Shown piece after piece: positions 52,072-58,750 of a stretch of 64,000 nt of DNA. The translations under genes and the position numbers were made by a program. Position 1 is the stretch's first letter. Every line of letters starts with the position of its first letter. This stretch comes from Fulvivirga sp. M361 (GTDB taxonomy: Bacteria > Bacteroidota > Bacteroidia > Cytophagales > Cyclobacteriaceae): contig NZ_VKDC01000033.1 of the NCBI RefSeq assembly GCF_007097395.1, positions 1-64,000 of the forward strand, given 5' to 3'. The notes under the pieces are model-generated. The model saw only the letters and a list, made by a program, of their open reading frames with translations, did no database searches and was not told the DNA's origin.

Positions 52072-52089
52072 CCATTTTGCTCAAAATGG
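52072..52089. other. Small perfect hairpin after the lytic transglycosylase gene
   Basis: CCATTTT-GCTC-AAAATGG lies 8 bp after the stop codon at 52064. The stem is perfect but lacks a T-run on either strand, so it is only a weak candidate for a terminator or mRNA 3' end. The remainder of the 297-bp gap to the next gene shows nothing recognisable. Confidence 0.35.
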
Positions 52090-52361
52090 CGGCTATAAAC
52101 AACACCTGCAACAAAACTTTGGGGACCTTCCTGATCTGGATTTTATTTCATAGTTTCATAGCTTACAATAGCCAGAGGGAAAGTAGGATTGCACCTTTAC
52201 CCCTATAGCCCGGACTGAGCACAAATAGAAAATATGACCAACATATATCAGGCTGCGAACCTGAAAAATTCGAATAAAAACATCACCATCAACAAGCGCT
52301 GTTACGGCTTTTCCCACAGTTATCAAATCCAGTGGCCCGAAAACAGTAACCTAATCCATTT

Positions 52362-53177
52362 ATGAAAGAACACATTGAAGCAACAGCAACGTACCTTAAA
52401 GAAAATGGTATGGATGCTCCTGAAATAGGTATAATTCTGGGTACCGGGCTAGGAAGCCAGTTTGTAGAGGCTATGAAAGTTGAAAAAACGATCAGCTATA
52501 CAGATGTCCCCAACTTTCCGGTAGCTACTGTCGAATTCCACAGTGGCAAATTGGTATATGGCGAGGTACATGGTAAAAAAGTGATCGCCATGCAGGGCAG
52601 GTTTCATTATTACGAAGGTTATAGCATGCAGGAAGTTACTTTTCCGGTACGTGTACTTAAACAATTAGGTGTCCAACAATTACTGATCTCAAATGCCGCG
52701 GGTAACCTGAACATGGAATGGACCAAAGGCGAGCTTATGCTCATTGACGATCATATCAACCTGCAACCGGACAATCCGCTCCGGGGAAAAAACCTGGATG
52801 AGTTTGGGCCAAGGTTTCCGGATATGAGCGCACCTTATGATAAGGTATTAAATAAAAAGCTACAGAACATCGCCGCTACCCAGGGCATAACACTTCGAGA
52901 AGGGGTATATGTATCTGTGACCGGCCCTAACCTGGAAACACGTGCTGAATACCGGTTCCTCAAAACCATTGGTGCAGACGCTGTGGGCATGTCTACGGTA
53001 CCGGAGGTCATTGTAGCCGCTCATATGGGTCTGCCCTGCTGTGCGATATCCGTATTAACAGACGATTGTGATCCTGACAACCTACAGCCGGCTAATATTG
53101 AAGAGATCATAGCCATTGCCGGAACTGCAGAAGTTGCTTTGACGACATTGTATGTTGAATTGATCAAGGCATTGTAG
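52362..53177 (+). CDS. punA: Purine nucleoside phosphorylase
   Basis: A 271-residue trimeric-type PNP, which converts purine nucleosides plus phosphate into free base and ribose 1-phosphate. Motifs: GIILGTGLGSQFVEAM (phosphate loop, about residues 22-37), GRFHYYEGYSMQEVTFPVR (about 83-101), LLISNAAGNLN, and GPNLETRAEYRFLKTIGADA with VGMSTVPEVIVAAH, including the active-site Glu and Asn region near 180-240. Length is standard. It stands alone. Confidence 0.95.
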   Translation: MKEHIEATATYLKENGMDAPEIGIILGTGLGSQFVEAMKVEKTISYTDVPNFPVATVEFHSGKLVYGEVHGKKVIAMQGRFHYYEGYSMQEVTFPVRVLKQLGVQQLLISNAAGNLNMEWTKGELMLIDDHINLQPDNPLRGKNLDEFGPRFPDMSAPYDKVLNKKLQNIAATQGITLREGVYVSVTGPNLETRAEYRFLKTIGADAVGMSTVPEVIVAAHMGLPCCAISVLTDDCDPDNLQPANIEEIIAIAGTAEVALTTLYVELIKAL

Positions 53178-53431
53178 ATTTATTTGGAAAATACGAAGGA
53201 CCGTTATCAAAAAATGACCTGAAACACTGATGTAACGTTATGTTGTGCAACTACCTCTGCCTAATAATGCCTGGCCTGGTCATCTCAAAAACTTCATAAG
53301 ATACTTGAAATAGAAAGTATTTCAGAAAAGGTTAAAATTCAACCTATAATTTAAAAATGAAGTACCTTCAATGAAAATTGAGTTACTTATTCAAAATACG
53401 TCGTACGGTATTTTCTAAATAACAAGGCATC

Positions 53432-54856
53432 ATGGGGAAATTGGAACATTATTTCATTGCAACATTTCTGGTAATTTGCTGCTCGTGTTCCGACACTCCG
53501 GAAACTAAAAAAACACTCCCCAATTTTATTGTCATTTTCACGGACGATCAAGGCTATGGTGATTTGAGTTGCTTTGGCCATCCTACTATTAAAACGCCTC
53601 ATTTGGATCAGATGGCAGCTGAAGGGCAGAAATGGACGCAATTTTATGTAGCCGCGCCTGTATGTACACCCAGCCGTGCCGGTTTACTCACCGGACGGTA
53701 TCCCATCAGAAACGGGATGACTTCGGCTAAAAGCGGTGTATTATTCCCCAACTCGGCGGGAGGATTACCTCAAAGTGAAATTACCATAGCAGAGGTGTTG
53801 AAACAGAAGCACTACGCTACAGCCATGATCGGCAAATGGCATTTGGGCCACCTCCCACAATTTCTACCCACCGCCCAGGGATTTGACTACTATTATGGCA
53901 TCCCCTATTCCAATGACATGAACGCTGTGGGAGAATGGAAAGAGTATCTCAAAAACACGGACGACCCAAATTACCAGGCGGATATAACCATGTATGATGT
54001 TCCGCTTATGGAAAACAATGAGATCATTGAACGCCCTGCTGACCAACGCACGATCACCCATCGTTATACTGAAAAGGCAGTGAGCTACATTCAGGCCAAT
54101 AAAGATCAGCCCTTTTTCTTATACCTGGCCCACAGTTTACCCCACATCCCGCTATTTGCGCATGATGATTTTAAAGGAAAAAGTAAACAAGGACTATATG
54201 GTGATGTCATTGAAGAAATAGATTGGAGTGTAGGCAAGATACTTCAAAAACTTCGAGACGTAAACCTGAAAGACAATACCGTGGTGGTTTTCACTTCTGA
54301 CAACGGCCCCTGGCTGGCTTTCAAAAGTCACGGCGGTTCGGCAGGCCCACTCAGGGCAGGCAAAGGGACTACTTTTGAAGGCGGGCAAAGAGTACCTGCC
54401 ATTTTCTGGGGCCCGGGCATTGTAAAGCCCGCCATTGTCAGTGAAATGGGTTCTACCCTGGACCTGATCCATACCTTTGCTACACTATCAGGCACAAAAG
54501 TACCGGCAGATAGAAAAATGGACGGTTATGACCTTTCTTCGGTGCTAAAGGGGACAACGGAAGTTAGCCCAAGGTCCGAGTTTTTCTATTGGACGGAAGC
54601 AAAATTATATGCGGTCCGATCCGGTAAATGGAAATTACATATTCAGCAAACGGAGCCTATCGTATATTGGAATAAGACCGAACCGCTCGAAAACCCCGAA
54701 TTGTACAATGTAGAAGCGGACATTTCAGAAAAATACGATCGTGCAAGTGCAAAACCTGAGGTAGTAACCCGATTAAAACAGGCACTTAAAGATCATCAGG
54801 CTGATATTACGGATGCTTTACCCGATAATTTGGCGGCTAAGGTAGAGGGTGAATGA
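53432..54856 (+). CDS. Sulfatase (formylglycine-dependent), lipoprotein
   Basis: A 474-residue arylsulfatase-family enzyme. The signal peptide ends in LVICCSC, so the protein is probably lipid-anchored. The metal-binding TDDQGYGDL (about residues 37-45) and the Cys78 of VCTPSRAGLLTGRYP, the C-x-P-S-R motif that becomes formylglycine, are intact. Later motifs MIGKWHLGH and FTSDNGPWLAFKSHGG are also present. It cleaves sulfate esters, for instance from polysaccharides. The last 87 codons plus 38 downstream bases are duplicated at 56336-56634. Confidence 0.93.
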   Translation: MGKLEHYFIATFLVICCSCSDTPETKKTLPNFIVIFTDDQGYGDLSCFGHPTIKTPHLDQMAAEGQKWTQFYVAAPVCTPSRAGLLTGRYPIRNGMTSAKSGVLFPNSAGGLPQSEITIAEVLKQKHYATAMIGKWHLGHLPQFLPTAQGFDYYYGIPYSNDMNAVGEWKEYLKNTDDPNYQADITMYDVPLMENNEIIERPADQRTITHRYTEKAVSYIQANKDQPFFLYLAHSLPHIPLFAHDDFKGKSKQGLYGDVIEEIDWSVGKILQKLRDVNLKDNTVVVFTSDNGPWLAFKSHGGSAGPLRAGKGTTFEGGQRVPAIFWGPGIVKPAIVSEMGSTLDLIHTFATLSGTKVPADRKMDGYDLSSVLKGTTEVSPRSEFFYWTEAKLYAVRSGKWKLHIQQTEPIVYWNKTEPLENPELYNVEADISEKYDRASAKPEVVTRLKQALKDHQADITDALPDNLAAKVEGE

Positions 54857-54894
54857 TGCTGTCTTTTTCAAAACTTGAACCTGCAAAAACCGAT
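54597..54894 (+). repeat. Duplicated sulfatase 3' end, copy A (native)
   Basis: The final part of the intact sulfatase gene and 38 bp beyond it. The same sequence recurs as copy B at 56336-56634, about 1.74 kb downstream, with scattered substitutions. The similarity starts at AAGCAAAATTATATGC and stops just after AAAACCGAT in both copies, so both junctions are sharp. Confidence 0.9.
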
Positions 54895-54961
54895 ATCTCT
54901 ACCAGCCCTTCTATTAATTTTTCGTAGTCATAATCCATCCCGGCCGGAGGCCTGGTCAATA

Positions 54962-55018
54962 GTCGTCACTCGGAAACCCGAGCGACTGGTAAAACCGTAC
55001 CCGACATAGAGAGGGTAC
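54962..55018. repeat. Two adjacent hairpins between sulfatase and toxin gene
   Basis: GTCG..CTCGG (54962-54973) pairs with CCGAG-CGAC (54978-54986), and GTACCC (54997-55002) pairs with GGGTAC (55013-55018). The ACTCGGAAACCC...ACTGGT run resembles the sequence just before and inside the 80-bp repeat at 13711-13740. It may be a member of the same dispersed palindromic family. The hairpins lie just behind the end of the ParE-like toxin gene. Confidence 0.45.
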
Positions 55019-55022
55019 ATAA

Positions 55023-55310
55023 TTAACGCTCTAAATCTTTAGGGTTTCGGCTAGTGTGGAATACAGCATAGATCACAACAGATGATTCTTCTATGCCATA
55101 GACAATTTTGTAGGGAAAACGAGTCATAACAGCAACATGAACTTCTTTTTCTGCTTGATAAAGCAACGGGTTAGCAGTTATTCTATTAAAATACTCTTCA
55201 AGCAAGCTGATAAATTCGTCTCCTAAACCTGTTTTTCGAGATTCGTACCAATGAAAAGCATCATTAATCTCATCAGATGCTTCTTCCTTAATTTCTAAAA
55301 AATAGGCCAC
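55023..55310 (-). CDS. RelE/ParE-family toxin
   Basis: A 95-residue toxin of the RelE/ParE superfamily. It shows the fold's pattern: N-terminal strand AYFLEIKEEASDEINDAF, helices with HWYESRKTGLGDEFI, and C-terminal strands YKIVYGIEESSVVIYAVF with HTSRNPKDLER. RelE members cleave mRNA at the ribosome and ParE members poison gyrase; this one is closer in length and pattern to ParE. The start is GTG at 55310, directly next to the antitoxin stop codon. It lies between two copies of the sulfatase 3' end. Confidence 0.85.
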   Translation of the reverse strand: MAYFLEIKEEASDEINDAFHWYESRKTGLGDEFISLLEEYFNRITANPLLYQAEKEVHVAVMTRFPYKIVYGIEESSVVIYAVFHTSRNPKDLER

Positions 55311-55532
55311 TTAAGATTGAAGGCGCTTTTTTACTTCATCCCATGTATAAGACTTGGAGTCACCTGTTCTATGACGACTAATCCTTTTTTTGACCTCTTG
55401 ATGTTCTGAATCGCTGAGTAAAAATTCAGAAGATTTATCGGCCTGTATCATACCATAAACCAAATGAATGAAGCGTTCATCTGCCTGACTAATATAATCT
55501 TGAACTTCTTCTCTTATGGTGGATGTCCGCAT
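55311..55532 (-). CDS. Antitoxin of the RelE/ParE-type pair
   Basis: A 73-residue helical, charged protein (IREEVQDYISQADERFIHLV, ending SYTWDEVKKRLQS). The ending resembles the addiction-module protein family, where a W-x-E-V motif lies near the C-terminus. It precedes the toxin gene with no gap, as is usual. The upstream sequence has TATCTTTA on the minus strand (a near-match to the -7 box), similar to the one in front of the VapBC pair. Identity is inferred from size, pattern and position. Confidence 0.8.
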   Translation of the reverse strand: MRTSTIREEVQDYISQADERFIHLVYGMIQADKSSEFLLSDSEHQEVKKRISRHRTGDSKSYTWDEVKKRLQS

Positions 55533-55644
55533 AATTGATAATCTATTGTATTTGTAAAGATAACGTTTTCATTGGTCATTTGGGTTTCACTAACAAAAAT
55601 GCAGGCCGCAACAAAAGCGGCCAGCATGATAATAATGGACCAGG

Positions 55645-55860
55645 TTAGAACTTAGGAGGAGTAGCTTCATGGATTTCCAATAGCTCGATGTACATCCTAT
55701 GTTCGGTATGGGCATCGTAAAAGCTGTCACTCAACTCTTGCAAAGCATAGCATAAGCTACGCTGGTCACGTTCGGGTAACCGATCTTTGGCTAAGAAGTG
55801 TAAACCGTAAATCGCGCGTTTCAGGTCCAGGTGCACCGAGGCGTAATCACCAGCATACAC
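55645..55860 (-). pseudogene. Fragment of a small element-associated protein
   Basis: A 71-codon frame that begins with GTG and has lost its native N-terminus (a stop codon lies a few codons upstream). Its sequence DYASVHLDLKRAIYGLHFLA ... YALQELSDSFYDA ... PPKF parallels the 57362-57649 protein over nearly its whole length (DYDDNYVVLSRYLQKIAYCLHF ... TVYELGECFYHA ... PPKPPR). The two are therefore paralogs, this one truncated and probably inactive. Sequence just upstream (56058-56097) also matches sequence upstream of the intact paralog (57808-57847), suggesting a decayed older copy of the same element. Confidence 0.6.
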
Positions 55861-56100
55861 GTCTTCAATCGGTTTTGTTAATACTTAGAGGTCTTTTTCG
55901 GCAGATAGTTTCATTTGGGTTCGAATAAAAGAACCCCTGTCTAGCCTCTCAATGCTCGTAAAAGGTATTGGCAGTTGTTTACGACTGCAAGCCATACAGG
56001 GTGAGGTAGCACAAAATTAAACGTTACGATGCCGAGAGTAAATGCACTGATTTTAAAGGCTTTTCCTAAGGACTGCGGTTATTTAGAGTTCATAAGCGTA

Positions 56101-56334
56101 TCATTTTAAGGTTTCGTAGTAATAGCCATTCTTCCGGTCTCCTCTCACACGTTGTATATACCCACTGTTTTCCAAAGCAATGAAATGACAGCGCTATATA
56201 CTCAATGGCAGTTGAATGATTTTTTGGGCTTCTCGAAAGGTAAAAGGGTGGTAACCGAACGCTGTTTTCAACTCATGATAAAGCTCACAGGTCTTTCTTC
56301 TGAGTAAGGTTTCAGGGATCGTGAGCGGTTGCAT
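56101..56334 (-). pseudogene. Winged-helix fragment with internal stop, remnant of the element ATPase or relative
   Basis: Starting at ATG (56334), the frame reads MQPLTIPETLLRRKTCELYH ... FTFREAQKIIQLP, is interrupted by TAG after about 46 codons, and continues in frame as RCHFIALENSGYIQRVRGDR followed by KNGYYYETLK to a TGA at 56103. The pattern (FTFREAQ ... LENSGYIQRV.GDRKNGYYYE) matches the winged-helix end of the 59767-61326 ATPase (FTNVQARQ ... LQEWGLIQKVQGDKKNGFAYE). It is a nonsense-mutated remnant. Its first codon lies two bases from the start of sulfatase copy B, so it was cut by the rearrangement. Confidence 0.65.
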
Positions 56335-56335
56335 C

Positions 56336-56634
56336 AAGCAAAATTATATGCGGTCCGATCCGGTAAATGGAAATTACATATTCAGCAAACGGAGCCTATC
56401 GTATATTGGAATAAGACCGAACCACTCGAAAATCCCGAATTGTACGATATAGAAGCGGACATTTCAGAAAAATACGATCGTTCAAGCGCAAAACCCGAGA
56501 TAGTAATCCGGTTGAAACAGGTACTTAAAGATCATCAGGCTGATATTACGGATGCTTTACCTGATAATTTGGCGGCTAAGATAGAGGGTGAATGATGCTG
56601 TCTCTTTCAAAACTTGAACCTACAAAAAACCGAT
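56336..56634 (+). repeat. Duplicated sulfatase 3' end, copy B (orphan fragment)
   Basis: About 299 bp that repeat the final 87 codons of the sulfatase and its downstream 38 bp. The copy encodes LYAVRSGKWKLHIQQTEPIV and onward in frame with TGA at 56593-56595, but has no sulfatase active site or start and is therefore a fragment. Copy B differs from A by scattered, mostly conservative changes, so the duplication is not very recent. It abuts the TGTACAA array directly on its right side. Confidence 0.9.
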
Positions 56635-56645
56635 GTGCGACTAGT

Positions 56646-56781
56646 TTGTACAACATTTTATTTTTTTCTTTTTGAGATTGTACAACCTTGTACAACATTT
56701 TTAAAAAAATATTTTCACCTTGTACAAAAGCAAAAACCGTTCTGTACAATCTCATTTCATTTTTATTTTTTTGTTGTACAA
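56646..56781. repeat. Array of six (T/C)TGTACAA palindromes in three 40-bp units
   Basis: TTGTACAA lies at 56646, 56678, 56688, 56720 and 56774, and CTGTACAA at 56742. Start-to-start distances are 32, 10, 32, 22 and 32 bp, so the six sites form three pairs of 40 bp with A/T-rich spacers and all lie near whole helical turns. Units 1 and 2 begin with TTGTACAACATTTT; unit 3 is inverted and shares TTGTACAACA and GAGATTGTACA with unit 1. The palindrome also occurs in front of the recombinase-operon ATPase. It could be a recombinase accessory array, an origin or a multi-site operator. Confidence 0.85.
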
Positions 56782-56789
56782 ACATCTAT
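56775..56789 (+). repeat. Direct repeat DR-L bordering the recombinase module
   Basis: TGTACAAACATCTAT. The only other copy, with one mismatch, is at 61352-61366 in the same orientation. Both are preceded by a T-rich TTTATTTTTT stretch. They enclose about 4.6 kb with the recombinase operon. Possible left attachment site or terminus of the element. Confidence 0.6.
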
Positions 56790-56820
56790 TCATTAACAGG
56801 AGGTTAGCAAGCTAATACCG

Positions 56821-56882
56821 TTTTTTGAGGTAAGTGCGCTTGGGGCAATGGGCAGCTTGTGCAGCGTGCTTACCTCAAAAAA
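56821..56882. repeat. Large inverted repeat (20-bp arms), unexplained hairpin
   Basis: TTTTTTGAGGTAAG at 56821-56834 and CTTACCTCAAAAAA at 56869-56882 are perfectly complementary. With a few more bases the arms reach 20 bp with two mismatches and a 22-base loop. No T-run follows the stem on either strand, so it does not look like a terminator. It might be a folded recombination site or a transfer origin. Confidence 0.65.
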
Positions 56883-56884
56883 AT

Positions 56885-57361
56885 GATGCAAGCCAACTGC
56901 TTATTAACTTCTGGTGGTATCGGTTCTTCGTGCTGCTAAGGACTACTGCAACGATAAAAGCCCCATGATTGGGGTCTACCTTCATTCCATTTCGGCAGAT
57001 AAATTGGGGTTGATCTTTCGCGAGACGCGTGCGAGTTCGACAGAAGCCGGGCAGGAAAAGGGCGATAGCCCGACTGACCGTGTCTGATGGCGGCCGCAGG
57101 CGAGCAATAACTCGGGCTGTGGTTTACTTTTTTACCCATAGCGCCGCTGGTGGCTTAATAACTCATCAAAAAAGTAAAAGGAAACAGCCGTGGCGAGGAA
57201 CACAGGACGGGCAAGTGGAGTAAAAAGCAAGGACAACCCCAGGGAGCTTGTATAGCCTTGCTTTTATGGAGCTCAGTTCCGGCCGAGTACCACAGGCACA
57301 CCTTACCTAAATTACTGCCTTAAGCAGTAACAGCGCGTTGGCCTGTGCGATCTGGGGCGGA
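56885..57361. other. GC-rich structured non-coding tract of the element
   Basis: No convincing gene lies in these 477 bases. They contain many inverted repeats: GGGC-GATA-GCCC at 57060-57071, TTTACTTTTTT (57123-57133) with AAAAAAGTAAA (57168-57178), AAAAGCAAGG (57223-57232) with CCTTGCTTTT (57256-57265) and ACTGC-CTTAA-GCAGT near 57313. A 64-codon plus-strand frame (57029-57223) is Arg-rich and looks fortuitous. The base composition is clearly richer in G+C than the neighbourhood. A regulatory RNA, transfer origin or replication origin is conceivable. Confidence 0.45.
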
Positions 57362-57649
57362 CTAGCGGGGTGGTTTTGGAGGAACGGAGAACTGTTCGAA
57401 CTCTTCCAAAAAGTGTTTGTAACGATGTTGTTTTCTCACTTGACCGGCATGGTAAAAACATTCGCCCAACTCATAGACCGTAAAACTTAACTGCTGTAGT
57501 TCTGACCGTGAAAAATCCTGATCACTAACGAAGTGTAGGCAGTAGGCTATTTTTTGCAGGTAGCGGCTTAATACAACATAATTGTCATCATAATCACCTT
57601 TGATATGTTCGATAAGCTTTTCAAGCTCTTTTTTTCTCTTGTATTTCAT
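57362..57649 (-). CDS. Small helical protein encoded by the element
   Basis: From the preferred start at 57649 the protein has 95 residues (MKYKRKKELEKLIEHIKGDY ... FSVPPKPPR). A longer frame opens at 57739 but adds only a basic, low-complexity stretch. It is all-helical, charged, with HFVSDQDFSRSELQQLSF and VYELGECFYHAGQVRKQH. A truncated paralog exists at 55645-55860. It lies about 200 bp downstream of the second recombinase on the same strand. Because the paralogs accompany copies of the element, it may be an element-specific accessory protein such as a directionality factor, though no such motif is visible. Family not recognised. Confidence 0.65.
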   Translation of the reverse strand: MKYKRKKELEKLIEHIKGDYDDNYVVLSRYLQKIAYCLHFVSDQDFSRSELQQLSFTVYELGECFYHAGQVRKQHRYKHFLEEFEQFSVPPKPPR

Positions 57650-57853
57650 TTTTACGGATTTTGGAAGTTTAAAAGAACCCGCCTTAGCTCTTCCATCGTG
57701 CCGTAAGGACGACCTGGTTCGTTTCCTTGCCAGGAACATAGCGGGTGTATTATAAATCAGGTTTGGATTTACATACGGCTTTTGGAAGTAAAATTATCTA
57801 ATTCAATGCCTTTTCCTATGGACTTCTATTTTTATGATTCATAATCGTTTGGT

Positions 57854-58750
57854 TTATCCTAGTGGGTGGAACTGATCTACATCCAATTGCAACCCTTCGG
57901 TATCGTTTCGTTGATAGCTTTCCGTACTCATGACTTTCCGGTGACCGGCCATGTATTGTACTTCTCTTAAGTTGTATTGCTTCAACCAATGGGTAATCAC
58001 ACTCGCCCGGATGTGTTTCAAGGATTGCAATTGGGGTTCTTGCTTCTTCAGCCGTTTGGTCAGGTTTCAGAGTGATTCATTGAACTGGGCAAAGCCTGTG
58101 ATCAATAGTGCTTCACTTTCTTCTTTCTTAAAAGCGTGCTGTAATTCTTTTCTGGTTTGGTTGATGTAGCGGTCGAGTTCAATGATCTGAATAGCTTGTA
58201 ACGGCAGGTTCCGGGCGGCATGGGTACGACTGCTTTGGATCGTTATGTTACCGCCTAATACATCTACATCTCTTACGGTCAGTGCGCCCAATGCGGTGGA
58301 GTTTAACCCTTGGAAGACTAATAAACCAACGGTAATCCTGTTTCTGATCGCTGAGGCTTTGGCGGTCGGCCTGGTATTTCGGGTCGCTTTGGTTTCTAAG
58401 TGGGTGTATAAGTGCTCTAATTGTTCCCGGCTCAGAACGGGATAGAGCTTTCGAGCCTGGTTATTCTTTAGTTGAAGGTATTTGGCTGGATTGACGGTAA
58501 TGATATTAAGCTTTATGAGATGATCAAAATAATGGCTCACGGCTGTCATGTAGCCTATGATGCTGTGTTGGGCCAGGTTTCTTTTTCGTAATTCGGTGAT
58601 GTAATCCAATAGATCTGTATAGGTGGTATTTTCTATTGCTATGTGCTTGTATTCCGCCCACGCTGTGAACTTTTCACAACACCGAACATAGCTTTTGATG
58701 CTGCTTTTCGAACGGCCTTTTTGCTGTAAATATCTAATTAGCTGATCCAT
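57854..58750 (-). pseudogene. Tyrosine recombinase B, Arg-I-less, interrupted by an in-frame UGA
   Basis: A tyrosine-recombinase gene with an N-terminal SAM-like DNA-binding domain (GRSKSSIKSYVRCCEKFTAW, about residues 12-31). TGA at 58067-58069 ends the frame after 227 residues, but the same frame continues for 70 codons with the missing catalytic end: SLKHIRASVITHWL and MAGHRKVMSTESY, with Arg II, the GH histidine and the Tyr. Box I is FQGLNSTALGAL, with Asn where the first catalytic Arg should be. So the protein lacks Arg I even without the stop. It overlaps recombinase A by 17 bases. It may be an inactive or accessory partner, and the UGA may be a recent nonsense mutation or a sequencing error. 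Confidence 0.85.

Noticed and set aside
54962-55018. tRNA-like or attC-like structure
   Set aside because: Two simple hairpins only; no tRNA arms and no integron core sites.
56646-56781. TGTACAA array as a CRISPR array
   Set aside because: The repeated unit is only 8 bp palindromic, the spacers are A/T-rich and related to each other, and no cas genes are near.
56821-56882. Large hairpin as Rho-independent terminator
   Set aside because: No T-run follows the stem on either strand.
57029-57223. 64-codon Arg-rich plus-strand frame
   Set aside because: It lies in a GC-rich tract full of inverted repeats; its composition follows from base content. Not reported as a gene.
58067-58069. In-frame UGA as selenocysteine codon
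   Set aside because: No selenocysteine machinery is visible in the window, and the position is not a catalytic Cys site. A nonsense mutation or sequencing error is simpler.
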